A DNA stretch of 64,000 bases from Pseudomonas spelaei (lineage in GTDB: Bacteria > Pseudomonadota > Gammaproteobacteria > Pseudomonadales > Pseudomonadaceae): NCBI RefSeq assembly GCF_009724245.1, contig NZ_WNNK01000005.1, forward strand, positions 124,001-188,000. The letters are read 5' to 3'. Below, piece by piece: positions 20,101 to 27,900 of this stretch. The position numbers and the translations under genes are program-made. The notes under the pieces were generated by a model. That model was given only the letters and a program-made list of their open reading frames with translations, had not been told where the DNA came from and made no database searches. Position 1 is the first letter of the stretch. The number at the start of each line of letters is the position of its first letter.

Positions 20101-20213
20101 GGGTCAGCCTGGCGCTGACCAAGGATGCACGGGTGAATTTTGACTACAACGGCCTGTTGGCCAGCCGGGAGAAAATCCACGGGGTGGGGTTGAGCCTGGA
20201 TTGGGCGTTCTGA
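17103..20213 (+). CDS. prtB: Subtilisin-like serine protease autotransporter (second of a tandem pair)
   Basis: Paralogue of the preceding gene, 1036 residues. GTG at 17103 follows AAGGAAGGTCACC. The signal region is long (hydrophobic stretch YGALLCCLASLGTAQA, residues 28-43). Catalytic residues are D93 (GIFDQPVYAQHP), H150 (NHGTHVGG) and S371 (NGTSMAAPHVAG). The stem and barrel are close to the first copy, for example GGTVTLALENSPT shared by both, whereas the protease domains differ much more. The end LSLDWAF carries the terminal Phe. A tandem duplication followed by divergence of the catalytic passenger is the simplest reading. Confidence 0.93.
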   Translation: MNVKNRGLHTAPSTGPGYPLKALSCVPYGALLCCLASLGTAQAAPYVETGKLGDAASWRSNEFKADWGLGAVHADAAYAAGYTGKGVKLGIFDQPVYAQHPEFNSQNKVVTIVTEGIRQYTDPYIPVKAGDAFRYDGTPSLGSNGKLGNHGTHVGGIAAGNRDGGPMHGVAFNAQIISAENGDPGPEDGIILGNDGAVYKAGWDALVASGARIVNNSWGIGIGDQYAKGGKDPAYPNFTVKEAQAQFNNIRPILGTIAGGAYQGAIDTARSGVLTIFAAGNDYNRNNPDAMSGLAYFVPDIAPNWLSVAALQQNPNTASSDPYVISTFSTRCGYAASFCVSAPGTKIYSSVFNGTTLENMKQEWENKNGTSMAAPHVAGAAAVLMERFQYMSADQISTILKTTATDLGAPGIDSLYGWGMINLGKAVNGPGMFITAEDIPAEFRIEGAYGSGQFVADLPGIGAVVDAGKPTQRVCNDVHCGLDVWSNNISGHGGLTKQGIGALVLTGTNTYSGPTLVKQGLLAINGSVTSDVIVSGSGVVGGSGHIGSLAAKSGGTVAPGNSIGTLNVAGDVSFDAGSTYAVELSSTSSDRIVAGGKATLNGGTVTLALENSPTLLSQTQAQSLIGRQYNILQAAGGVTGSFGSVLPNYLFLGGTLNYAANGVQLNVGRNGNSFASVAATDNQRSVAAAAEQLGAGNGVYESLLMAPNAASAQGAFQQLTGEIYPALETALINDSRYLRDAVGERLQQGEMGTSTQTIDTRGNVWVKALGAWGKTNSGSETAGYTTSIGGMLAGVDGALDENTRIGLVGGYSDTSLNMGDGTHSRASVDSYHLGAYAGHEIGALRLTGGATYSWHRADVKRELQYGEVSGKQKAKVDAHTTQVFTEAAYRLNLQPLALEPFANLAYVHLDTDGFTEKGDAAALKGGDDNRDVVLSTLGVRALKTFNVTDHQQLEVSGTLGWQHNLSGTDSERHLAFASNSTAFSVESSPMVRDAALVGARVSLALTKDARVNFDYNGLLASREKIHGVGLSLDWAF

Positions 20214-20230
20214 TCCTGGATCTCTGACCT

Positions 20231-20319
20231 GTAGGAGTTGTCGAGCCCTGGCGAGGCTGCGAAAGCGGTCCGGCCGTGACGACGCCATCGCGGCCTCGCT
20301 GGGGCTCGACGGCTCCCAC
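20231..20319. repeat. Composite palindrome, short copy C
   Basis: An 89-bp variant of the core with arms GTAGGAGTTGTCGAGCCCTG and the complement GGGGCTCGACGGCTCCCAC. The loop is shorter than the 108-bp copies and no outer inverted repeat is evident. It lies between prtB and lipA and could form a stable mRNA hairpin there. Confidence 0.75.
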
Positions 20320-20408
20320 ATTTAATCTTCACAGCCTCGAGTTTTTTCAACAGTAGATCTATGCAGTTTTAGCTTTCTCGAAAACTCCAACAAAAGAGAG
20401 GCAATACC

Positions 20409-22256
20409 ATGGGTGTCTATGATTACAAAAACCTCGGGACCGAGGACTCCAAAGCACTGTTCGCCGATGCCATGGCGATCACGTTGTATTCCTACCACAA
20501 CCTGGACAACGGCTTTGCCGTTGGTTATCAACAAAACGGCCTGGGCCTTGGACTACCCGCCACCCTGGTGCAGGCGCTGATCGGCAGCACCAACTCCCAG
20601 GGCGTGATCCCGGGGATTCCCTGGAACCCCGACTCGGAAAAGGCCGCCCTCGACGCGGTGCAAAAGGCCGGTTGGACGCCGATCAGCGCCAGCACCCTGG
20701 GCTATGACGGCAAGGTCGACTCCCGCGGGACGTTCTTTGGCGAAAAAGCGGGCTACACCACCGCGCAGGCGGAGGTGCTGGGCAAATACGATGATACCGG
20801 GAAGCTGCTGGAAATCGGCATTGCCTTTCGCGGCACATCGGGGCCACGAGAGACATTGATCACCGACTCCATCGGTGACCTGATCAACGACCTGCTATCA
20901 GCCTTCGGGCCCAAGGACTATGCGAAAAACTACTCGGGTGAAGCCTTCGGCACCTTGCTCAAGGACGTGGCGGCCTACGCCGGTAGCCAGGGCCTGACAG
21001 GCAAGGACGTGTTGGTCAGCGGCCATAGCCTTGGGGGGATTGCAGTCAACAGCATGGCCGACTTGAGCAACGATAAATGGTCGGGGTTCTACAAGGACGC
21101 CAACTACCTGGCTTACGCTTCACCCACGCAAAGCCCCAGCGACAAGGTGCTGAACATCGGCTATGAACAGGACCCGGTGTACCGCGCCCTGGATGGCTCG
21201 TCGTTCAACCTGTCGTCCCTTGGGGTACATGACACGCCCCACGAATCGACTGCCGATAACATCGTCAGTTTCAACGATTACTATGCGTCGGCGCTGTGGA
21301 ATGTGCTGCCGTTTTCCATCCTCAATCTCCCGACCTGGGTGACGCACCTGCCGACGGGTTACGGTGATGGCATGACGCGCATCCTGGAGTCCAAGTTCTA
21401 CGACCTGACCACCCGGGATTCGACGATTGTCGTCGCCAACCTGTCGGATCCGGCGAAGGCCAACACCTGGGTACAGGACCTCAACCGCAATGCCGAAGCT
21501 CACAAGGGCAGTACCTTTATCATCGGCAGCGATGGCGCTGACCTGATCCAGGGCGGCAGTGGCAATGATTACCTGGAAGGGCGCGCCGGCAACGACACCT
21601 TCCGCGACAGTGGCGGCTATAACATCATCCTCGGTGGCTCTGGCTACAACACCCTGGACTTGCAGCAGTCGTTGAAAAACGTCGATGTGGCCAACGATGG
21701 TGCCGGCACCCTGTACATCCGCGACAGCCATGGCGGCATCAGCATGACCCAGGACATCGGTGCGCTGGTGAGCAAGGAAAGCTACCTGTTTTTCTTCAAC
21801 AAGGACGTCACCCACAGCGTCACCGACAAAGGCCTGCTGGCAGGCAAGGACCTCACCGCCTATGCCTCATCGGTCAAGGGCGATGCCGGCGACAACGTGC
21901 TCAAGGCCCACGCGGGCGGTGACTGGTTGTTTGGCCTGGACGGCAATGATCACTTGATCGGCGGCAAGGGCAACGATGTGTTCGTGGGAGGGGCCGGCAA
22001 TGACCTGATGGAGTCGGGTGGCGGAAAGAATACCTTCCTGTTCACTGGCCAGTTTGGCCAGGACAAGATCATCGGTTACCAGGCGACGGACAAACTGGTG
22101 TTCATGGGCGTGGACGGGGTAAACGGGCAGTACGACTTCCACGAGCATGCCAAAGCGGTGGGGGCCGATACGGTGCTCAGCTTTGGTGGGGATTCGGTGA
22201 CGCTGGTGGGGGTAGGGCTTAACAGCCTGTCGGCGGACGGGATCGTCATTAGCTGA
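20409..22256 (+). CDS. lipA: RTX lipase, family I.3 (polyurethanase-type)
   Basis: Secreted triacylglycerol lipase of 615 residues. The nucleophile elbow GHSLGG places the catalytic serine at residue 207, as in P. fluorescens and Serratia family I.3 lipases. After about residue 370 come RTX nonapeptides (GGSGNDYLEG, GRAGNDTFRD, GGKGNDVFVG, GGAGNDLMES) that bind calcium. The protein ends with the type I secretion tail DGIVIS and lacks a Sec signal peptide. Export through AprDEF encoded 7 kb upstream is the established arrangement. The ATG follows AGAGAGGCAATACC. Confidence 0.95.
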   Translation: MGVYDYKNLGTEDSKALFADAMAITLYSYHNLDNGFAVGYQQNGLGLGLPATLVQALIGSTNSQGVIPGIPWNPDSEKAALDAVQKAGWTPISASTLGYDGKVDSRGTFFGEKAGYTTAQAEVLGKYDDTGKLLEIGIAFRGTSGPRETLITDSIGDLINDLLSAFGPKDYAKNYSGEAFGTLLKDVAAYAGSQGLTGKDVLVSGHSLGGIAVNSMADLSNDKWSGFYKDANYLAYASPTQSPSDKVLNIGYEQDPVYRALDGSSFNLSSLGVHDTPHESTADNIVSFNDYYASALWNVLPFSILNLPTWVTHLPTGYGDGMTRILESKFYDLTTRDSTIVVANLSDPAKANTWVQDLNRNAEAHKGSTFIIGSDGADLIQGGSGNDYLEGRAGNDTFRDSGGYNIILGGSGYNTLDLQQSLKNVDVANDGAGTLYIRDSHGGISMTQDIGALVSKESYLFFFNKDVTHSVTDKGLLAGKDLTAYASSVKGDAGDNVLKAHAGGDWLFGLDGNDHLIGGKGNDVFVGGAGNDLMESGGGKNTFLFTGQFGQDKIIGYQATDKLVFMGVDGVNGQYDFHEHAKAVGADTVLSFGGDSVTLVGVGLNSLSADGIVIS

Positions 22257-22279
22257 TCAGAGGTTGGAACGCGGTCAAT

Positions 22280-22364
22280 GTGGGAGCTGGCTTGCCTGCG
22301 ATAGCTTCACCTCGGTGTATCTGACATGCCGAGGTGCCTGTATCGCGAGCACGCCCGCTCCCAC
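22280..22364. repeat. REPIN (classic P. fluorescens GTGGGAGC palindrome)
   Basis: Two inverted REP sequences (GTGGGAGCTGGCTTGCCTGC and a right arm ending CGCCCGCTCCCAC) enclose an inner CACCTCGG/CCGAGGTG hairpin. The 85-bp unit lies between convergent lipA and a lipoprotein gene. Confidence 0.75.
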
Positions 22365-22387
22365 ACTTAACCTGTGTTGGTAGCGGA

Positions 22388-22612
22388 TCACTTTTCCTTG
22401 ATGACTGTCGCCACATCCGCAGCCTTGACCCGCACACGCTTGCCGGCGATATCGGTGAACTCATAGAAACCATCGGCAGTCTTGGCGTTCGGGGTGTCTT
22501 TGGTCAGGTACTGGGTACCGTTCTGCAAGGTCACGACGGTCTGCGTCGAGCAACCGGCCAATACCAGAAAAGTGAACGCAACCAGTGGCAGACCCAAGTT
22601 TTTCATGTTCAT
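22388..22612 (-). CDS. Small YgdI/YgdR-like lipoprotein
   Basis: Lipoprotein of 74 residues. The signal peptide ends in the lipobox LAGC, giving a lipidated cysteine about residue 22. The rest, QTVVTLQNGTQYLTKDTPN then a GFYEFTDIAGKRVRVKAADV strand pair, matches the YgdI/YgdR SH3-like fold in which a nucleus of beta-strands follows the anchor. ATG at 22612 has AAGG 7 bases upstream; the longer frame to 22687 is not needed. Function of the family is unknown; an envelope role is likely. Confidence 0.85.
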   Translation of the reverse strand: MNMKNLGLPLVAFTFLVLAGCSTQTVVTLQNGTQYLTKDTPNAKTADGFYEFTDIAGKRVRVKAADVATVIKEK

Positions 22613-22798
22613 AACTTTACCTTTACTCTTCAAAAGTCCCGCGCTTGAGCCGCTACGGAAAACAAATGTTACGCCATCGCCCACCATCTGATCACTTTTA
22701 TGCGAAAAGTTGCGTGCGCCGCTGATCTATTACTGATTGCAACAGAGGTTCGGAGACGGCAATCTGTATGTATAACCAGTATTTTTCAAGTGTCCTGA

Positions 22799-24448
22799 AT
22801 GTCCAATCCCCTGGAAAACCCCTTCTATTACTTGCATAACTTCCGACAGGTGCTCGACTGGTTGGGGCAGCGTTATGCCGATTTGCTGGACCACGACGAA
22901 CAGCATTTCATTCAGCAATTCGACAGGTTGCCGCACGTGTCCCAGGCACTGCTGGTGCGCATGGTGATGCGCAAGGGGGTGCATTTCCGGGCGAGCAAGC
23001 TCAGTTATGACGAGATCGGCCCGACGCAAACAGCGGTCGCGCCGTTACTGGCGCTGGGCTGGGTGGATGCGCATGGCCTGCTGCCATTTGAAGAGCTGTT
23101 CTCGCTCTTGCCCAAGGGCGAGGTCCTGGCGACGTTCAAGCCCTGGATCGATCAACCCAAGGGCAAGAAGACCGACTGGTTACCCGGGCTGGCGGCACAG
23201 TTCGTTGAAAACCGCAGCTTCCAGCAGTGGTGCCCACAGGTTGACGACGCGCTCTACAGCCTTACGGTCATGGACCTGTGCGACCGCCTGCGGCTAATGT
23301 TTTTCGGCAACCTGTACCAGGACTGGTCGGAGTTCGTACTGGCGGATCTGGGAATCTACACCTACGAAAAAGTCGAGTTCTGTGCCCAATCCCGTGGGCT
23401 GCGTAGCCGTGATGACATTCAAGGGTTCCTGTTCCTGCATCAATGCCAACAGGCCTTTGAAGCAGGGGAGGCGCTGAACACCGTACTGGAGCAGATCGCG
23501 ACCCTGGACACCGACAATCCCTGGCTGGAAAAGCGCCGGGGCAAGCTGTTGTTCCAGGTTGGCCAACATTGCGAGCGCATGGCCGAACTGACCCTGGCCG
23601 AAGCCGTTTACCGAGGGTGCGATTACCCAGGAGCGCGGGCGCGGTTGATTCGGGTGTTGGAACGCCAGGAACGCTTTTCCCAGGCACTGGCACTGGCGTG
23701 CGAGGCGCAGCAGGCACCGCAAAGTGCTGCCGAAGAACAACACCTGTTACGGGTTTTGCCCAGGCTAAGACGCAAACTGGGTGAGCCGGCACAACCCAAA
23801 CCCAAGGCCAGGGATATCCAGCGCCTGGACCTTGAACTGCCGCTCCCGGAGCCCCTGATCTCGGTGGAGTACAGCGTCCAGGCGTACTTGAGTGAACATG
23901 ACGCCCCCGTGCATTACGTCGAGAACAGCCTGATCAACTCACTGTTTGGCCTGCTGTGTTGGCCGGCGATTTTCGCACCGTTGCCAGGGTCGTTCTTCCA
24001 CCCGTTTCAACGCGGCCCTGTGGACCTGCACAGCGAGGACTTTCATCAGCGGCGCATCGAGCTGTTCAGCGCCTGCCTGGGTGAACTGCAGGATGAGCGC
24101 TACAAAGCCACCATCCGCCAGCGCTACACCGAGAAATGGGGCATCCAGTCTCCGTTCGTGTTCTGGAGCGTGCTGACTGAAGAACTCCTCGACCAGGCCC
24201 TCGACTGCCTGCCCGCCGAGCATCTGCGCCATTGGTTCGAGCGCTTGCTACTGGACATCCGCGCCAATCGCGCGGGTATGCCGGACCTGATCCAGTTCTG
24301 GCCCGAACAAAAGACCTACCGCATGATCGAGGTCAAAGGCCCCGGCGATCGCTTGCAGGACAACCAACTGCGCTGGCTGGAGTTCTGCGGCGAGCACCAA
24401 ATGCCGGTGACGGTTTGCTACGTGCGCTGGGCGGAGCAGGGGGCTTGA
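22799..24448 (+). CDS. FAN1-type VRR-NUC structure-specific nuclease
   Basis: Protein of 549 residues homologous to bacterial FAN1. The C-terminal VRR-NUC domain holds the PD-(D/E)XK core: P495-D496 in GMPDLIQFW, E511-V-K513 in IEVKGPGDRLQDNQ, and Q523. Upstream regions fit the SAP-like and TPR-like parts of FAN1 (for example DLCDRLRLMFFGNLYQDWSEFVL). FAN1 proteins cleave branched DNA and process interstrand crosslinks; a Pseudomonas FAN1 has been studied structurally. The stop overlaps the start of a nuclease-helicase gene, so both are probably translated together as a repair module. Confidence 0.9.
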   Translation: MSNPLENPFYYLHNFRQVLDWLGQRYADLLDHDEQHFIQQFDRLPHVSQALLVRMVMRKGVHFRASKLSYDEIGPTQTAVAPLLALGWVDAHGLLPFEELFSLLPKGEVLATFKPWIDQPKGKKTDWLPGLAAQFVENRSFQQWCPQVDDALYSLTVMDLCDRLRLMFFGNLYQDWSEFVLADLGIYTYEKVEFCAQSRGLRSRDDIQGFLFLHQCQQAFEAGEALNTVLEQIATLDTDNPWLEKRRGKLLFQVGQHCERMAELTLAEAVYRGCDYPGARARLIRVLERQERFSQALALACEAQQAPQSAAEEQHLLRVLPRLRRKLGEPAQPKPKARDIQRLDLELPLPEPLISVEYSVQAYLSEHDAPVHYVENSLINSLFGLLCWPAIFAPLPGSFFHPFQRGPVDLHSEDFHQRRIELFSACLGELQDERYKATIRQRYTEKWGIQSPFVFWSVLTEELLDQALDCLPAEHLRHWFERLLLDIRANRAGMPDLIQFWPEQKTYRMIEVKGPGDRLQDNQLRWLEFCGEHQMPVTVCYVRWAEQGA

Positions 24449-26700
24449 GCTACACCGTGGCCGTGCGTGCGCTGTGCGAATTCACGGCCAAGGTGGGCGA
24501 TCTTGACCTGCGCTTTACCCCGTCTCCCAGCGCTCAGGAAGGCATCGTCGGCCATCGCACCGTGGCCTCGCGCCGTAGTGCCCACTACCAGAACGAGGTG
24601 GCGCTGGAGGGCGAATACCGGCAGTTGAAAGTCCGGGGCAGGGCGGACGGCTACGATCCGGACCGCAACCAGTTGGAAGAGGTGAAAACCTACCGGGGTG
24701 ACCTCGACGCCCAACCGGCCAACCACCGGCAATTGCATTGGGCTCAGGTCAAGGTCTACGGCTGGTTGATGTGCCAAAAGCTGGGGCTGGCCGAGATTGT
24801 CCTGGCGTTGGTGTACTTCGATATCGTCGGCGAGCAGGAAACGCTCTTGAATCAACGCTTCCAGGCCACCGATCTGGAGCAGTTCTTCAACCAACAGTGC
24901 GCGCTGTTTCTTGACTGGGCCGAGCAGGAGATGCGTCAACGAGAAGCCCGCAACACGGCGGCTCAAGCCTTGGTTTTCCCCCATGCCGAATTTCGCTGCG
25001 GCCAACGCGCCCTTGCCGAGTCGGTATACAAGGCGGTCAGCACCGGGCGTTGCCTGATGGCCCAGGCACCCACCGGTATCGGCAAGACCGTCGGCACTCT
25101 CTTCCCGATGCTCAAGGCCCTGGCCCCTCAACAACTGGACAAGGTGTTTTTCCTCACGGCGAAAACCCCAGGCCGCAAGCTGGCGCTGGATGCATCGCAG
25201 GTCTTGTATGACAGCCGCCCTGATCTTCCCCTGCGGGTCCTTGAACTGGTAGCCCGGGACAAAGCCTGCGAACACCTGGACAAGGCTTGCCATGGCGATT
25301 CCTGCCCGCTGGCCAAGGGTTTTTATGATCGCCTTCCGGCCGCTCGGGAAGCCGCCTCCAAGGTACGTTTACTCGATCAGCGCAACCTGCGCGCAGTGGC
25401 CCTCGCTCACCAGGTATGCCCTTATTACCTGAGCCAGGAAATGGCGCGCTGGGCCGACATGGTGGTTGCCGACTACAACTACTACTTCGATTTCGGCGCC
25501 ATGCTGTTTGGCCTGGCGCAGCTCAACCAGTGGCGGGTCGCGGTGTTGGTGGACGAAGCCCATAACCTGGTGGAGCGAGGGCGCTCGATGTACAGCGCAA
25601 GTCTTGACCAATACAGCCTCAAGAGCTTGCGCGACAGTGCGCCAGAGCCGCTGAAGAAACCCTTGCAGCGCTTGAACCGCGAGTGGAATGCCTTGCACAA
25701 AGAGCAGATCGCGCCGTACCAGGCCTATGCCGACAAACCGGACAAGTTGCTGCAAGCCTTGGCCCTGTGCACCGGCGCCATGGGTGACTATTTCAACGAG
25801 CATCCCGAAAGCCTCAACGGTGACCTGCAAGTCTTCTACTTTGAAGCACTGCAGTTTTCCAAAGTGGCGGAGCTCTTCAACGAACACTTCATCTTCGACA
25901 TCAGCAAGCGCGAATTCAGCGGCAAGCGCAGTTCTTCCCAACTGTGCCTGCGCAACGTGGTGCCTGCCGAATTCATTCGTCCACGCTTGACCGCGGCCCG
26001 TAGCAGCGTACTGTTTTCCGCCACCTTGAGCCCCCGGCATTACTACGCCGACTTGCTTGGGCTACCGGCAGACACCGCCTGGATTGACGTTGAATCACCG
26101 TTCAAGGCCGAACAACTGCAGGTACGCATCGTCGACCAGATATCCACCCGCTTTGTCCATCGCCAGGCCTCTCTGGCGCCGATAGTCGAGCTGATCGCCG
26201 CACAGTTTGCGCAGCAACCCGGCAATTACCTGGCGTTCTTCAGCAGCTTCGATTATTTGCAACAGGTGGCCCAGTTAATGGCCGAGCGGTATCCGCGGAT
26301 ACCGTTATGGCAACAATCTCGTGGCATGAGTGAAACCGAGCGCCAGGGTTTTCTCGACCAGTTCACCCAGCACAGCCAAGGCGTTGGCTTTGCCGTGCTG
26401 GGTGGGGCGTTTGGTGAGGGTATCGACTTACCGGGTACGCGCTTGATCGGCGCCTTTATCGCCACCTTGGGCCTGCCACAATTGAACCCGGTCAACGAGC
26501 AGATGAAGCTGCGCATGGGCGCGATCTTCGGTGGTGGTTATGACTACACCTACCTCTATCCCGGCATTCAGAAAGTCGTGCAAGCTGCGGGCAGGGTGAT
26601 CCGCAGCCAACAGGACCGCGGGGTGCTAATGTTGATCGATGATCGCTTCGGCGAGTCACGGGTCAGGCACCTGTTGCCGCGTTGGTGGGGGATCGGCTAG
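24445..26700 (+). CDS. Fe-S helicase (XPD/DinG type) with N-terminal PD-(D/E)XK nuclease-like domain
   Basis: Protein of 751 residues if translation starts at TTG within the TTGA that overlaps the FAN1 stop, with GGAG upstream. Residues 60-110 resemble RecB/Cas4 nucleases: GRADGY (D68), EEVKTYRG (E79, K81) and QLHWAQVKVYGWL (Q96). The superfamily 2 helicase follows: Walker A APTGIGKT (208-215) and DEAH box VLVDEAHNLVERG. Between them are cysteines suited to a 4Fe-4S cluster: KACEH, KACHGDSC and QVCPYY. The C-terminal half has GAFGEGIDLPG and QAAGRVIRS. It probably unwinds damaged DNA beside its FAN1 partner. Longer upstream starts would overlap FAN1 by over 200 bases and are unlikely. Confidence 0.88.
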   Translation: MSYTVAVRALCEFTAKVGDLDLRFTPSPSAQEGIVGHRTVASRRSAHYQNEVALEGEYRQLKVRGRADGYDPDRNQLEEVKTYRGDLDAQPANHRQLHWAQVKVYGWLMCQKLGLAEIVLALVYFDIVGEQETLLNQRFQATDLEQFFNQQCALFLDWAEQEMRQREARNTAAQALVFPHAEFRCGQRALAESVYKAVSTGRCLMAQAPTGIGKTVGTLFPMLKALAPQQLDKVFFLTAKTPGRKLALDASQVLYDSRPDLPLRVLELVARDKACEHLDKACHGDSCPLAKGFYDRLPAAREAASKVRLLDQRNLRAVALAHQVCPYYLSQEMARWADMVVADYNYYFDFGAMLFGLAQLNQWRVAVLVDEAHNLVERGRSMYSASLDQYSLKSLRDSAPEPLKKPLQRLNREWNALHKEQIAPYQAYADKPDKLLQALALCTGAMGDYFNEHPESLNGDLQVFYFEALQFSKVAELFNEHFIFDISKREFSGKRSSSQLCLRNVVPAEFIRPRLTAARSSVLFSATLSPRHYYADLLGLPADTAWIDVESPFKAEQLQVRIVDQISTRFVHRQASLAPIVELIAAQFAQQPGNYLAFFSSFDYLQQVAQLMAERYPRIPLWQQSRGMSETERQGFLDQFTQHSQGVGFAVLGGAFGEGIDLPGTRLIGAFIATLGLPQLNPVNEQMKLRMGAIFGGGYDYTYLYPGIQKVVQAAGRVIRSQQDRGVLMLIDDRFGESRVRHLLPRWWGIG

Positions 26701-26757
26701 GCCCTCGCCGCATCAGCTCGACGCTGGACGTTAACCCTCTACGTAAGGAATTGAGTG

Positions 26758-27753
26758 ATGAGCGAAATCCAGCACCAGCAAGTCGCGGTCAACGGCATTG
26801 ATTTAAGCCTGTACATCGCAGGCCCCGAGCGTGGTCGTCCGGTATGGTTGCTCCATGGTTTCCCGGAGTGCTGGCATTCATGGCGCGAACAGATACCCGC
26901 ACTGGCCGCCGCCGGGTATCGGGTGTTTGTTCCTGAGATGCGCGGTTATGGGCAGACCAGTGCACCGCCTGACATCGCCGACTATGACCTGTTGACCTTA
27001 TGCGCCGATATTCAGCGCGCCATGGACCTGTTCGGGCATCGTGATGTGGTCATGGTCGGTCATGACTGGGGCGCTGTGGTGGCCTGGCACCTGGCGTTGC
27101 TGGAGCCTGTGCGCATTACCTCGCTGGTCACGATGTCGGTGCCTTATGCCGGGCGGGCCAAGCGGCCGGTCGTCGAGATCATGCGGCAGCTGTATGCCGA
27201 TCGGTTCAACTACATCCTGTACTTTCAGGAGTCCGGCGTGGCGGAAAGGGAATTGGGCGCGGATATCGAGCGCACCTTGCGGCTGTTCATGCAGGACGAG
27301 GACGTATTCCTGCAGCAAAAACCCGTGACCGCTACGCTGCTCGAAGGCGTTGTGCTGCCGAGAAAGCTGCCGGATTGGTGCAGTCCGCAAGACCTGGCGG
27401 TGTACGTGAAAACCCTCGCTGCCGGTGGCTTTCGCGGGCCGCTGAACTGGTATCGCAACTTTGAGCGCAATTGGCAGCGCACCGAGTTCCTTGCCGGAAA
27501 GCAGGTGCAACAGCCGACCCTGTTTCTGATCGGCGACCGCGACCCGGTGGGCGTGCTTGAAGCGCACACGCTCAAGCGTATGCCCGAGGTGGTACCGAAT
27601 CTACAGCAGGCAGTGCTGGAAAATTGCGGTCACTGGATTCAGAACGAGCAAGGGCAGAAGGTCAACGCGCTGTTGCTTGGGTTCTTAGGTACAGCCCTTT
27701 CAAGGTCTTTGAGAACGCAGCCAAATACGCTTGAAACGCCCCGCTCAGAGTAG
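26758..27753 (+). CDS. Alpha/beta hydrolase, epoxide hydrolase-like
   Basis: Enzyme of 331 residues with the epoxide-hydrolase pattern: HGFPECWHSW (oxyanion hole), nucleophile Asp in GHDWGAVVAWH, an acid in GDRDPVG and the catalytic His in NCGHWIQNE. Cap-domain tyrosines expected for epoxide opening occur in LYADRFNYILYFQ and NWYRNFERNW. An Asp nucleophile excludes ordinary esterases; haloalkane dehalogenase is an alternative but less likely. The ATG has AAGGA upstream. The last 20 residues look like low-complexity run-out toward the adjoining palindromic repeat. It stands alone. Confidence 0.85.
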   Translation: MSEIQHQQVAVNGIDLSLYIAGPERGRPVWLLHGFPECWHSWREQIPALAAAGYRVFVPEMRGYGQTSAPPDIADYDLLTLCADIQRAMDLFGHRDVVMVGHDWGAVVAWHLALLEPVRITSLVTMSVPYAGRAKRPVVEIMRQLYADRFNYILYFQESGVAERELGADIERTLRLFMQDEDVFLQQKPVTATLLEGVVLPRKLPDWCSPQDLAVYVKTLAAGGFRGPLNWYRNFERNWQRTEFLAGKQVQQPTLFLIGDRDPVGVLEAHTLKRMPEVVPNLQQAVLENCGHWIQNEQGQKVNALLLGFLGTALSRSLRTQPNTLETPRSE

Positions 27754-27765
27754 TGAAGATCAACG

Positions 27766-27873
27766 GTGGGAGCTGTCGAGCTTTAGCGAGGCTGCGATGA
27801 CGCCGGCACAGCCAACATTGAGGGTGTCTGGCCCACCGCTATCGCAGCCTCGCTAAAGCTCGACAGCTCCCAC
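27766..27873. repeat. Composite palindrome, copy D
   Basis: A 108-bp palindrome, nearly identical in its arms to copy B (GTGGGAGCTGTCGAGCTTTA and its complement). The right flank up to the histidine-kinase stop codon also resembles the flank of copy B (GTTAGATC). It lies between two convergent genes and probably acts as a bidirectional hairpin. Confidence 0.8.
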
Positions 27874-27900
27874 AAGGGTTTCACGTCGCTGGTTAGATCT

